From contig JAFXKY010000004.1 of assembly GCA_017531485.1 (NCBI GenBank), forward strand, positions 1-35,196: DNA of 35,196 nt, given 5' to 3'. A program made the position numbers and the translations under genes. Shown here one piece after another: positions 14,541 to 22,858 of the stretch; the stretch's first letter is position 1; each line of letters opens with the position of its first letter. The DNA is from Eubacteriaceae bacterium. GTDB taxonomy: Bacteria > Bacillota > Clostridia > Eubacteriales > Anaerofustaceae. The notes beneath the pieces were generated by a model that worked only from the letters and a program-made list of their open reading frames with translations, was not told the DNA's origin and did not search any database.

Positions 14541-14735
14541 ATGATATCCCTTGTCAACATATACGACTTCTTTACTATGATCCTGCCGATGTTTGAGTTT
14601 TTGTTAGTTTTTGCGGGAATACTGTTTTTGATTCATCTGAAAATCAGAACAGACCGCATGACAGAATATTTCAGAAGCATCGCCGCGGATCTTCGGACAA
14701 TAGCGGATACTCTCCGCGAGAAAAACAACAGGTAA
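14541..14735 (+). CDS. Small membrane protein, unknown
   Basis: The protein has 64 residues with one membrane helix (about residues 8-31, MILPMFEFLLVFAGILFLIH) followed by a charged amphipathic helix (YFRSIAADLRTIADTLREKNN). AAGGA lies 8 bases before the ATG, and a TATA-rich promoter region lies at 14503-14530. Its stop is four bases before the start of the methyltransferase gene, so both probably share a transcript. No family recognised; the helix-plus-coil design is common in small membrane adaptors. Confidence 0.6.
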   Translation: MISLVNIYDFFTMILPMFEFLLVFAGILFLIHLKIRTDRMTEYFRSIAADLRTIADTLREKNNR

Positions 14736-14739
14736 GAAT

Positions 14740-16611
14740 ATGGATGCGAAGTCAAGAAAGATACTCAGAAAAGTCAAAAAGAACATAAAAAGGCAAGACG
14801 AGCTGTTTACGGTGAAATGCGCCCTGATAAAGTATTTCCGTCAGAAAGGATATTACTTCAACGTCACGGAGCACCTCTCCTCATTTATGGAAGACTTCAC
14901 CTTAAACAACATCATCTCTGCGTGGGCAGGGTATGAAGTAAACATTTACGAAGAGGAGAAATACGCCCTTTGCGAAAACGACAAGATGCTCTTCGAGCAG
15001 GTGTATTATTCGCCGGATGTGTCCTTTGAGGATGCCACGGTGACGTTCCTCGGCGAAGCTTATCAGCTCAGTCTTGACAGCAAGGAAAGAAAAGAGAACG
15101 GTATCGCATATACTCCCGAAGACATCACGGAATACATGACGGACATCATCCGTTCGGGCGTCACCATCGACACGCGGCTTATGGACCCGGCCTGCGGCGG
15201 AGGATATTTCCTTGTGGGGTTTTATAACTGCATAATGAGTCTTTATTACCCCCTCGTAATAAAGGACACCATCCGTCAGATCCATGAAAAGATCCTCACG
15301 GAAAACATCTTCGGCATGGACATCTCCCCGGTTGCGTGCGCGATCTCAAAGATCACCCTCGCTCTTCTTCACAAGGACTTTTTCCTTTGCGAGAACATCA
15401 TCACAACCGACTCCCTCACTTCCACTCCGGAGGAGTTTTACGGCAGCTTTGACAGAGTCGTGACGAATCCGCCTTATGTGGGAGTGAAGAACATGCAGTC
15501 GGAATACAAGCTGCATCTCAAGGAGCTTTATCCGGACGTATTTTACGACAAGGCAGACATTTCATACTGCTTCTTCGAACTTGGAAGGGAGCTTCTGAAA
15601 AAGGACGGCGAGCTTGTGTACGTAACGAGCAGATATTTCGCACAGAGCCACTTCGCAAGAGGCCTCAGAAAAATGCTGCTCGGAAGCTTTACCATAAAAG
15701 GCATCGTGGATTATTACGGAGTAAGGCCGTTTTCCGACATCGGCATCGACCCGATGATCATTCATCTCAGAAAAGGATACACTCCCCAAAACCGTTTCGA
15801 CGTTGTGAAGCTTTCGGACCGTTCAATCAGGGGCGAAGACATCCTCAACCGCAACACCATGGATTCAAACCGCATTGAAGTGAGTCAGGATGAGCTTTCC
15901 GAAGACGGCTTCACATTCCTCGATTCCGCACAGAAAGACCTCATCAGCATCATCGAAGACAAATGCTCTGTGAATCTTGAGGACATGATGCAGCTGTTTC
16001 AGGGCATCATCAGCGGATGCGACAAGGCATTCGTCGTTTCAAGCGCGAACATATTCAAAAACGAATGCATCGATGAATGCGGAGTGAAGTGGATCAAGGG
16101 AAAAGAGATCGGAGAGAAGATCAATTATTACGGACAATATCTCCTTTATGTCACCACCGACATCCGCGAAAGCGACATAAAGGCAACAATAAAGCATCTT
16201 GAAGCATACCGCCCTGTTCTGGAAAGCAGAAGGGAATGCAGGACAGGCTCGAGAAGGTGGTTCGATCTGCAGTGGGCGAGAAACAGGGATCTGTTTGAGC
16301 AGCCGAAGATAGTCTTCCCGTACAAGAGCGCGTCTTCAAAGTTTGTGGTGGATGAGCAGTGGCACTTCTTCAGCGCCGACATATACGGAATGGTGCCGAA
16401 GGAAGGTTATGAGGAAGTTGACCTTCATTGTCTTGCAAGGCTTCTTTCATGTCCGCAGTATGAAGATTATTTCAAGAGCTTCGCCAAAAAGCTCGGCGGA
16501 GAGCTTTATGAATATTACCCGAACACAGTCGGAAAGATCAGGCTTCCGGAAGTGAGCGTCATCAACACTTTTCACACTCAGGAAGACATCGACGGATATT
16601 TCGGATTTTGA
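14740..16611 (+). CDS. Orphan N6-adenine DNA methyltransferase, CamA-like
   Basis: The protein has 623 residues. The S-adenosylmethionine motif DPACGGGYFL starts at residue 149 and the catalytic NPPY is residues 243-246, so it methylates adenine N6 in DNA. The C-terminal half is a target-recognition domain with QGIISGCDKAFVVS, ESRRECRTGSRRWFDLQW, IVFPYKS and GELYEYYPNTVGKIRLPE. From memory these blocks match CamA of Clostridioides difficile, a conserved solitary enzyme that methylates CAAAAA and influences sporulation. The first 110 residues are an extra N-terminal part that CamA lacks, without a nuclease motif that I can see. No restriction gene or specificity subunit is near, so it is probably an orphan. 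Its own target sequence cannot be read from the protein. Confidence 0.85.
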   Translation: MDAKSRKILRKVKKNIKRQDELFTVKCALIKYFRQKGYYFNVTEHLSSFMEDFTLNNIISAWAGYEVNIYEEEKYALCENDKMLFEQVYYSPDVSFEDATVTFLGEAYQLSLDSKERKENGIAYTPEDITEYMTDIIRSGVTIDTRLMDPACGGGYFLVGFYNCIMSLYYPLVIKDTIRQIHEKILTENIFGMDISPVACAISKITLALLHKDFFLCENIITTDSLTSTPEEFYGSFDRVVTNPPYVGVKNMQSEYKLHLKELYPDVFYDKADISYCFFELGRELLKKDGELVYVTSRYFAQSHFARGLRKMLLGSFTIKGIVDYYGVRPFSDIGIDPMIIHLRKGYTPQNRFDVVKLSDRSIRGEDILNRNTMDSNRIEVSQDELSEDGFTFLDSAQKDLISIIEDKCSVNLEDMMQLFQGIISGCDKAFVVSSANIFKNECIDECGVKWIKGKEIGEKINYYGQYLLYVTTDIRESDIKATIKHLEAYRPVLESRRECRTGSRRWFDLQWARNRDLFEQPKIVFPYKSASSKFVVDEQWHFFSADIYGMVPKEGYEEVDLHCLARLLSCPQYEDYFKSFAKKLGGELYEYYPNTVGKIRLPEVSVINTFHTQEDIDGYFGF

Positions 16612-16632
16612 CATAAAATCCATCCAAAAGAC

Positions 16633-16661
16633 ATAGTTAAACGCAGGCGGTGTGATATAAT
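16633..16661 (+). promoter_or_regulatory. Possible promoter of the uppS block
   Basis: TATAAT at 16656-16661 is perfect, but the -35 region (ATAGTT, 16633-16638, spacing 17) is weak. It lies about 40 bases before the uppS start. Confidence 0.4.
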
Positions 16662-16702
16662 AATTATCTGAAAAACATCACACAGGCATTATGAGGAAAA
16701 CA

Positions 16703-17413
16703 ATGGATATAATAAATATGCCGGCACACGTCGGAATAATAATGGACGGAAACGGAAGATGGGCAACCGCCCGCGGTCTTTCAAGGACGGAAGGTCATAA
16801 GGAAGGGGCGAATGCGGTAAGAAGGATAATTACCCACGCGAGAAGATCAGGGGTGAAGGTATTGACGCTTTATGCGTTCTCAACGGAAAACTGGTCCCGT
16901 CCGCAGGCAGAAGTCAGCGCCATAATGGAAATGGTCGGCAAATACCTTTCAAAAGAAACCTCCACCATGGTGGAAAACGGCATCAGAATGCGCCTCATCG
17001 GCGACAAATCACGCTTTTCAAAAAGCCTTCTCGGCGTCATCGAGCACTCCGAAGAACTCACTTCCGACAAGGAAGATATGCTTTTGCAGATCGCCCTAAA
17101 TTACGGCGGAAGGGATGAACTCGTCCGCGCGGCGAAAAAGATCGCTTCCCTCGTTGCGGAAGGAACCATCTCCCCTTCGGACATCACGGAAAAACTCATT
17201 TCCGACAACCTCGACACAAAAGGAGCAATGGACTGTGATCTCATCATCCGCACAGGCGGTGAAAAGAGGACATCGAACTTTCTGATGTGGCAGGGAGCTT
17301 ACAGCGAGCTTTACTTTTCGGATGTGTTGTGGCCGGATTTTGATGAAGATGAATTTGACAGAGCCATGCAGTTTTTCTCACAAAGACAGAGAAGATTCGG
17401 AGGAATAAAATAA
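16703..17413 (+). CDS. uppS: Isoprenyl (undecaprenyl) diphosphate synthase
   Basis: UppS adds cis-isoprene units to farnesyl diphosphate to give the C55 carrier lipid used for peptidoglycan and other wall polymers. The 236 residues have MDGNGRWA with catalytic Asp15, the TLYAFSTENW block, and the C-terminal LIIRTGGEKRTSNFLMWQ and SELYF. The start at 16703 is preferred to the in-frame ATG at 16691 because GAGG (16692-16695) then serves as ribosome site 7 bases away. Its stop overlaps the cdsA start by one base (TAATG). Confidence 0.95.
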   Translation: MDIINMPAHVGIIMDGNGRWATARGLSRTEGHKEGANAVRRIITHARRSGVKVLTLYAFSTENWSRPQAEVSAIMEMVGKYLSKETSTMVENGIRMRLIGDKSRFSKSLLGVIEHSEELTSDKEDMLLQIALNYGGRDELVRAAKKIASLVAEGTISPSDITEKLISDNLDTKGAMDCDLIIRTGGEKRTSNFLMWQGAYSELYFSDVLWPDFDEDEFDRAMQFFSQRQRRFGGIK

Positions 17414-18207
17414 TGAAAGAAAGAATCATCACAGGAATCGTCGGAATGGCGGCGATAAGCGTAATAATATATCTCGGGACACCTGCGGTACTTGCGTTTC
17501 TGACAATAGCGGGAATAATCGCAACGTATGAATACGGCACAGTAATTTACGGAAGCGACAAAAAACTCATGAGCGGCTTTCTTGCTTCTCTCAGCGGAAT
17601 AATAATCCTTTCGGGGTATTATATGCCGTCCCTTACGACTTCCGCGCTTATTTCGGGGACAGTACTCGTATTTATAGTAAATATCCTCGCATCGAATTAT
17701 GACGCAGACCATTCGGTCTACAGCGTATGGGGGCTTGTGTATGTAGGGTTCTTCCTCTCTCTCGCAACAAAGATGCTCACATGGGAAAACGGACTTTTCA
17801 TCGTCGTCATGAGTGCGTTTTTATGTATGGCGAGCGATGTGGGAGCATATTTCACGGGAATGAAGTTCGGAAAACACAAACTCTGCCCTGCCATCAGCCC
17901 GAAAAAGACCGTTGAAGGAAGCGTCGGCGGAGTAGTATTTGCGTCGGTGGTCGCACTCGTATTTTCCCTTCTCGCAAAAGAGATAGGATATTCAAAGCAG
18001 TGGTACTTATTCATAATAATCGGGGCGATCACGGCTGTTCTTTCACAGTTCGGGGATCTCGCCGCATCAATGGTCAAGAGAAAGTTCGGCGCCAAGGATT
18101 ACGGACACATCCTTCCGGGACACGGCGGATTCATGGACAGACTCGACAGCATACTCTTCGGATTCGCGGCGGTATTTTGTTCATTCATCGTTTTCGGAAT
18201 ATTATAG
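17413..18207 (+). CDS. cdsA: Phosphatidate cytidylyltransferase (CDP-diglyceride synthase)
   Basis: CdsA makes CDP-diacylglycerol from CTP and phosphatidic acid, the branch point of phospholipid synthesis. The 264 residues form several membrane helices and end with the family signature (GDLAASMVKRKFGAKDYG followed by HILPGHGGFMDRLDS). SDVGAYFTGMKFGKHK and SPKKTVEGSVGG are further conserved blocks. GGAGG lies 8 bases before the ATG within uppS, and the start codon overlaps the uppS stop, so the genes are coupled. Confidence 0.95.
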   Translation: MKERIITGIVGMAAISVIIYLGTPAVLAFLTIAGIIATYEYGTVIYGSDKKLMSGFLASLSGIIILSGYYMPSLTTSALISGTVLVFIVNILASNYDADHSVYSVWGLVYVGFFLSLATKMLTWENGLFIVVMSAFLCMASDVGAYFTGMKFGKHKLCPAISPKKTVEGSVGGVVFASVVALVFSLLAKEIGYSKQWYLFIIIGAITAVLSQFGDLAASMVKRKFGAKDYGHILPGHGGFMDRLDSILFGFAAVFCSFIVFGIL

Positions 18208-18216
18208 GAGGAAAAT

Positions 18217-19242
18217 TTGGGAAGCATTTTAACAATTCTCGTTTCAGTACTCATATTCGGGGTCCTCATCCTGTCTCATGAATTCGGTCACTTCATCGTA
18301 GCGAGAAAGTGCGGGGTGACGGTGGAAGAATTCGCCATGGGAATGGGACCTGTATTATGGAAAAAGGAAACAGCGGATACGACTTACACCATCCGCGCCT
18401 TCCCCATCGGCGGATTCTGTCAGATGAAAGGCGAAGAAGCGGAAGAAGACAAAGAGCCGGAAGAAGGCAGTTTCAGCGCAATAAAGCCGTTTAAGAAGAT
18501 CCTCGTCCTTGCGGCGGGAAGCGCGATGAACTTTCTTGTGGCAATAATATTATTTTTTATTATCATATGTATGTCGGGAAACGTGGTCACGACGACGATA
18601 GATTCCGTCATCGCCGACTCTCCCGCGATGGCTGCGGGAATGAAGAGCGGGGATGAGATCATCACAGTCGACGGAAAAGACCTTGAAAAATGGGAAGACC
18701 TCGGCGGAATGATCGATTCCCGCGGCGGAGAAGATGTCCTCTTTACAGTCAGAGGCGAAGACGGAACAATTCGCAGCATTTCCGTTACGCCGTATCTCGA
18801 TACGGAAAGCGGAAGTTACAAAGTCGGCATCGTTCCGAAGGTCGGAACGAATGTACTCCTCGCGGCAAAACAGGCTGTTCAGTTCATCGGGGTATATATC
18901 GGGCTTATATTCGACGTATTCCGTCAGCTCTTCGGCGGACAGATCGGAATGGAAGCGTTCAGCGGACCTATCGGAGCGACGGTAATGATCGGGCAGACCA
19001 TTTCAATGGGCGCGCTTTATGTTCTGAACATCGCCGCCTCCATCGCAGTCAGCCTCGGACTTTTCAACCTCTTCCCGTTCCCTGCCCTTGACGGAAGCAG
19101 GATCATGTTCGCACTCATCGAATGGGTCAAAGGTTCTCCCGTGAACCCGAAATGGGAAGGCGCAGTCCACACGGTGGGATTTGTGCTTTTGATGGGATTT
19201 GCAATATTCATCGCATACAAAGATATAATAAATCTCTTTTAA
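18217..19242 (+). CDS. rseP: RIP metalloprotease RseP (site-2 protease with PDZ domain)
   Basis: This membrane-embedded zinc protease cuts transmembrane substrates such as anti-sigma factors. The 341 residues have HEFGH (H21, E22, H25) in the first helix, a PDZ domain (about residues 125-200, with PAMAAGMKSGDEIITVDGK) and the second zinc-ligand motif NLFPFPALDGSR near residue 285. The start is TTG at 18217, with AGGAGG 5 bases upstream and MGSILTILVSVLIFG as N-terminus; no ATG fits. It follows cdsA by nine bases; dxr, which often lies between them in related genomes, is absent here. Confidence 0.95.
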   Translation: MGSILTILVSVLIFGVLILSHEFGHFIVARKCGVTVEEFAMGMGPVLWKKETADTTYTIRAFPIGGFCQMKGEEAEEDKEPEEGSFSAIKPFKKILVLAAGSAMNFLVAIILFFIIICMSGNVVTTTIDSVIADSPAMAAGMKSGDEIITVDGKDLEKWEDLGGMIDSRGGEDVLFTVRGEDGTIRSISVTPYLDTESGSYKVGIVPKVGTNVLLAAKQAVQFIGVYIGLIFDVFRQLFGGQIGMEAFSGPIGATVMIGQTISMGALYVLNIAASIAVSLGLFNLFPFPALDGSRIMFALIEWVKGSPVNPKWEGAVHTVGFVLLMGFAIFIAYKDIINLF

Positions 19243-19251
19243 GGTAAAGAT

Positions 19252-20301
19252 ATGTCAAAGATCATAAAACTCAAAGATAAATTTCTCGGCGGAGGTAATC
19301 CGGTTCTCATTCAGTCAATGCTGAACGTTCCGCTGACAGATACGGATAACGCCATCCGTCAGGCAGTGGCGCTTGAAGAAGCCGGTTGCGAAGTCGTAAG
19401 GGCATCGATCCCCACAAAGGAAGCGGCGATGAAGATCCCGGAGATAATTTCAAGGATCACGATCCCGTTCGTTGCGGACATTCATTTTGATCACCGCCTC
19501 GCCATCCTCAGCGCGGAAAAGGGCGTGGATAAAGTAAGGATCAATCCCGGCAACATCGGCGGCAAGGACAGGGTGAAGGAAGTGGTAAAATCCCTCAAGG
19601 ATCACGGCATCCCCGCGCGTATCGGCGTCAACGCAGGAAGTCTTGAAAAAGATCTTCTTGAAAAATACGGCCGTCCGACGGCGGAAGCGATGGTGGAAAG
19701 CGCCGAAAGGCATATTGATATGTTCAGGGAATTCGATTTCGAGAACATCGCAGTATCCTTAAAATCAAGCGACACCAAAATGACCATCGACGCAAACAGG
19801 CTCTTTGCCGAAAAGTTTGATTATCCCATCCATCTCGGGGTCACGGAAGCGGGCTTCGGCGAAAGCGCCATGATAAAGAGCGCTGTCGGCATCGGAACCC
19901 TCCTCATCGACGGCATCGGCGATACGGTGAGAGTATCCCTCACAGGTTCTCCGATCCCCGAAGTTGACGCGGCAAAAGAGATATTAAAGGCTTGCGGCAA
20001 ACTGAACGAAGGCATTCAGATCATCTCCTGCCCCACATGTGCAAGATGCAAGACGGATACTTTGTCAATAGTAAAGGAAATAAAGGAACTGACAAAGCAC
20101 ATCAAGACTCCCCTGAGCGTTGCGGTCATGGGTTGTTTCGTAAACGGTCCGGGAGAAGCTTCACAGGCAGACGTGGGCATCGCCTGCGGAAGGGAGCAGG
20201 GCAAGCTCTTTGAAAAAGGCGTGATAACCCGGACCGTCAGAAAAGATGATTACACAAAGGTCCTTCTCGAGAGGATCATGGAAATGACGGGAGGAAAATA
20301 G
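19252..20301 (+). CDS. ispG: 4-hydroxy-3-methylbut-2-enyl diphosphate synthase (flavodoxin)
   Basis: IspG (GcpE) is the [4Fe-4S] enzyme that reduces methylerythritol cyclodiphosphate to HMBPP, the penultimate step of the MEP isoprenoid pathway. The 349 residues show VADIHFDHRLA, VRINPGNIG, the cluster ligands CPTCARC and MGCFVNGPGE, and HLGVTEAG. The length is typical for the short bacterial type. It lies nine bases after rseP, and its stop shares a base with the GTG of the PHP gene, so all of uppS to the PHP gene probably form one transcript. It supplies precursors for UppS. Confidence 0.96.
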   Translation: MSKIIKLKDKFLGGGNPVLIQSMLNVPLTDTDNAIRQAVALEEAGCEVVRASIPTKEAAMKIPEIISRITIPFVADIHFDHRLAILSAEKGVDKVRINPGNIGGKDRVKEVVKSLKDHGIPARIGVNAGSLEKDLLEKYGRPTAEAMVESAERHIDMFREFDFENIAVSLKSSDTKMTIDANRLFAEKFDYPIHLGVTEAGFGESAMIKSAVGIGTLLIDGIGDTVRVSLTGSPIPEVDAAKEILKACGKLNEGIQIISCPTCARCKTDTLSIVKEIKELTKHIKTPLSVAVMGCFVNGPGEASQADVGIACGREQGKLFEKGVITRTVRKDDYTKVLLERIMEMTGGK

Positions 20302-21047
20302 TGCTGAAGCTTATTTATGACCCGCATACACATACGGATTATTCTCACGGGCTTGACAGTCTTGAAGATATGGTAAAGGCGGCGGTGGATACGGGGATGA
20401 CGGAAATTCACGTCACCGAACACGGCAATTATCATTATTATGCAAGAAAGATCACCAGAGAGAAGTATCTCGAAATGAGAAACACCATCGAAGAGCTGAA
20501 AGTAAAGTATCCTCAGATAAAGATCGTTTTCGGCATCGAAGCGAATATCGTATCCCTGAAGGGGGATCTGGATTTTTCTCCCGAAGAGATGAAGATGTTT
20601 GATGTGGTGAATATGGGTTTTCACGTAATGTGCAGAATGAAGGACATTCCTTCTTACATCAACATCCACCTGTGGTATCTTCTCGCATACAAGCTCAGAT
20701 TAAAGCCTTTCAGGAAATTATCGGAAAAATATGCTACGAAAGCCATGATAAATGCGCTTGAGAAGTATGATGTAAATATGATAACCCACCCCATGAGCAA
20801 TTACCGCGTGGATCTTAAAAAAGTCGCGGAAGTCTGCGAAAGAAGGGGCACGATCCTGGAAGTGAACAACTCAAGGTGCAAGTTAAGTCTTGAGGAACTC
20901 AGTTCAATAAAGGACATGAACATAAAAATCGCCGCAGGAAGCGATGCGCACAGGACCGTAAGGGTCGGACATTGCGAAGACGCGCTTGAAATAATCGAAA
21001 AAAGCGGCATAGACATTTCAAAAGTTGTAAACGTGGAGAAAGTATAA
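20301..21047 (+). CDS. PHP-domain hydrolase (YcdX-like)
   Basis: The 248-residue protein has the metal-site motifs of the PHP superfamily: DPHTHTDYSHG (H9, H11, H16), TEHG near residue 38, GIEANIV, FHV, ITHPMSN and GSDAHR near the C-terminus. Such proteins are trinuclear-metal phosphoesterases; the substrate is unknown. The start is GTG overlapping the ispG stop (TAGTG). In many clostridia polC or another gene follows ispG, so the position is not diagnostic. It lacks any polymerase domain, so it is not the PHP part of PolC. Confidence 0.88.
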   Translation: MLKLIYDPHTHTDYSHGLDSLEDMVKAAVDTGMTEIHVTEHGNYHYYARKITREKYLEMRNTIEELKVKYPQIKIVFGIEANIVSLKGDLDFSPEEMKMFDVVNMGFHVMCRMKDIPSYINIHLWYLLAYKLRLKPFRKLSEKYATKAMINALEKYDVNMITHPMSNYRVDLKKVAEVCERRGTILEVNNSRCKLSLEELSSIKDMNIKIAAGSDAHRTVRVGHCEDALEIIEKSGIDISKVVNVEKV

Positions 21048-21052
21048 TTACA

Positions 21053-21598
21053 ATGAACGAAACATTTATCAGAACACTCGAAGAAAAGATCCTCGAATTC
21101 CCCATAATGGAATACGCATTTTTCAAAACCGACGAGATCGAATTCACAAAATCCGTCCGTTACATCTGTGAAAACGAATGCACCCGTTACGGCAAATCAT
21201 GGTCCTGTCCGCCGAATGTGGGCACCATTGAGGAGTGCATCGAACGTTGTCGCAAATACGAAAACTGTCTTCTTTTTTCATCAATAGTGGAAGTGGAAAG
21301 CTTTCAGAACTTCGAAAACTGCTTCAGGGCAAAAGCTCAGCATGAAGATCTGACTTATGAAGTAGCGAAGATCTTCCGCGAACACACAGACGATCCCCTC
21401 ATCCTCTCGACGGGCTGCATGATATGCGACGAATGTGCATATCCGGATTCACCCTGCCGTCATAAGGACAGAGCCTTCCCCACCATCGAAAGTCACGGCA
21501 TCCTCATCGTCCCCGTTGCGGAAAAGCACGGCATCAGCTTTGACTGCACGGAATTTACGGTAACGTACTTCTCGCTGGTCTTCTTCAACGAAAAATAA
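21053..21598 (+). CDS. DUF2284 cysteine-rich metal-binding protein
   Basis: The 181-residue protein has many Cys residues in the DUF2284 pattern: ICENECTRYGKSWSCPPNVG, then ECIERCRKYENC, and STGCMICDECAYPDSPCRHK. This family is predicted to bind Fe-S clusters, but no enzyme activity is assigned. It starts five bases after the PHP gene with a weak ribosome site (GGAGAAAG, about 13 bases upstream) and is followed by a terminator. No partner gene suggests a pathway. Confidence 0.85.
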   Translation: MNETFIRTLEEKILEFPIMEYAFFKTDEIEFTKSVRYICENECTRYGKSWSCPPNVGTIEECIERCRKYENCLLFSSIVEVESFQNFENCFRAKAQHEDLTYEVAKIFREHTDDPLILSTGCMICDECAYPDSPCRHKDRAFPTIESHGILIVPVAEKHGISFDCTEFTVTYFSLVFFNEK

Positions 21599-21606
21599 TT
21601 TTCTTA

Positions 21607-21630
21607 CAGCCTCAATCCGGGGCTGTTTTT
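21607..21630 (+). terminator. Intrinsic terminator of the uppS-DUF2284 block
   Basis: CAGCCTC and GGGGCTG (21607-21625, with a G-T pair) form a hairpin followed by five T. It lies nine bases after the DUF2284 stop. Confidence 0.7.
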
Positions 21631-21632
21631 AT

Positions 21633-21737
21633 ATGGGAGAAGGCGGAAACCAGGTCCCCTGCGGCGAAGGAGTAACCTTGCTGCGTAAGGGCGACATACT
21701 TCCTGCCGGATACATACCGCGCGGGATTTTTACATAA
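21633..21737 (+). other. Short open frame (34 aa) or structured RNA
   Basis: An ATG at 21633 opens a 34-codon frame, including ...NQVPCGEGVTLLRKGDILP..., with a protein-like composition unlike the AT-rich surroundings. No ribosome site precedes it; the terminator hairpin of the previous gene lies there. The same DNA can fold as two hairpins, one at GCGGCGAAGG/CCTTGCTGC and one ending CCGCGCGGG before a T run (21726-21731). It may be a decayed gene piece, a small protein or a small RNA. Nothing I recognise. Confidence 0.35.
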
Positions 21738-21975
21738 ACAAAACGTTTTTAGTGTCAAAATGTAATATAATTATATTTTTTAAACATATTGCCGAAATAC
21801 AGCCAAATGTTACTTGCGACTAACGCAAAATGAACAAATTTCTTTTTTTCCAAAGAAGTGTTTTATGTTATCAATGCGGGCTTTAAGATAAAGTGTTTAT
21901 TCAATTTTCAGGCGATATATTTGTTTTTTGGATATCATTTTCATAATTCATGGCAAAAAAAATGGTGTAAAATCC

Positions 21976-21990
21976 TTGTAAACGTTTTCT
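21976..21990. promoter_or_regulatory. Candidate CcpA (cre) site
   Basis: TTGTAAACGTTTTCT fits the consensus WTGNAANCGNWNNCW at every defined position. It ends 25 bases before the -35 box of the promoter at 22015-22043, a position compatible with activation or repression by CcpA under sugar-rich conditions. Confidence 0.5.
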
Positions 21991-22014
21991 TTTCAACTTA
22001 TACAAATTTTGCAG

Positions 22015-22043
22015 TTTCAAAAAGGCGCAAATTATGCTACAAT
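22015..22043 (+). promoter_or_regulatory. Promoter candidate of the hydrogenase operon
   Basis: TTTCAA (22015-22020) and TACAAT (22038-22043) are separated by 17 bases. Transcription from here would give a leader of nearly 300 bases. Confidence 0.5.
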
Positions 22044-22346
22044 ATAACCGGACAATCGACAAGTGCGCAGAGTACATTTCGGGTATAAATAATAAAGCCT
22101 GAAGCCTGAACCTGTTTAAAAATCCAGTTGAGATACATATTTCGGATTTATTTATTCCGTTTACAGCTTTCCGTCTCCGGGATTTGCCGGTTCTGCTCAT
22201 AAACTTCAACGTTACGGCTATATTATATTATGCCTTATGTTTCACGGTGTACAAGTACGATTTCAACAAAAGCAGCGAAAAACTCGGGTACTGTTTTTGT
22301 TCAAATAAAATACGTCCCGCTCGGGACAAACTGACAGGAGGATTAA

Positions 22347-22817
22347 ATGTCAAAACAAGACACAATCACCAACTTTGATGCAGTTAAGGAAATCGTGGCT
22401 ACATACAGAGATATGCCCGGATGCCTCATGACAATACTGCAAAAGACACAGGATGAATATGGTTACCTTCCGTTCGAAATTCAGGATGCAATCGCTGAAG
22501 AACTCGGCATTCCGACATCAGAAGTATACGGCGTAGCTACATTCTACTCTCAGTTTTCTCTCGTCAAAAAGGGAGATTATCTCATCAGCGTATGTCTCGG
22601 TACAGCTTGCTACGTCAAGAACTCACAGCTCATTCTTGACAGACTCGCTCTTGAACTCGGAATCGAAATCGGTGCAACAACAGAAGATTACAAATTCACT
22701 CTTGAACCGACAAGATGCCTCGGATGCTGCGGTCTCGCTCCGGTTATGACGATCAACGACGACGTTTACGGCGGAATCGTTCCCAACGACATCCCTGATA
22801 TTTTGGCTAAATATTAA
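22347..22817 (+). CDS. hydC: NuoE-like [2Fe-2S] subunit of the NADH-dependent hydrogenase (HydC)
   Basis: The 156-residue thioredoxin-fold protein has the four-Cys pattern CLGTACY and CLGCCGLAP that binds one [2Fe-2S] cluster, as in NuoE and HydC. The N-terminal helix bundle (MTILQKTQDEYGYLPFEIQD; VYGVATFYSQF) is typical. It is first in an operon with HydB and HydA and passes electrons between flavin and hydrogenase subunits. AGGAGG lies six bases before the ATG. Codon choice is strongly biased, in line with high expression. Confidence 0.93.
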   Translation: MSKQDTITNFDAVKEIVATYRDMPGCLMTILQKTQDEYGYLPFEIQDAIAEELGIPTSEVYGVATFYSQFSLVKKGDYLISVCLGTACYVKNSQLILDRLALELGIEIGATTEDYKFTLEPTRCLGCCGLAPVMTINDDVYGGIVPNDIPDILAKY

Positions 22818-22858
22818 TTTTCAGCCGGATCTATTAAATTGACAGGAGATTTCAGAAA

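Larger units (their letters stand above)
21738..22346 (+). promoter_or_regulatory. Long AT-rich region and leader of the hydrogenase operon
   Basis: These 609 bases contain no convincing gene; short open frames on both strands lack ribosome sites and family features. They hold a CcpA-type site (21976-21990), a promoter (22015-22043) and then about 300 bases of untranslated leader. A small hairpin, GTCCC/GGGAC around GCTC (22314-22327), lies just before the ribosome site AGGAGG of the first hydrogenase gene. I do not recognise a known riboswitch in the leader. Confidence 0.5.

Noticed and set aside
21640-21735. Small SRP RNA or manganese riboswitch
   Set aside because: The tetraloop and GGAAGGAAGCAGC-type core of SRP RNA are absent, and the GGAGTA block lacks the rest of the yybP-ykoY pattern.
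21901-21915. CodY-box half site (AATTTTCAG)
   Set aside because: Only one half matches the CodY consensus; the other half is unlike.
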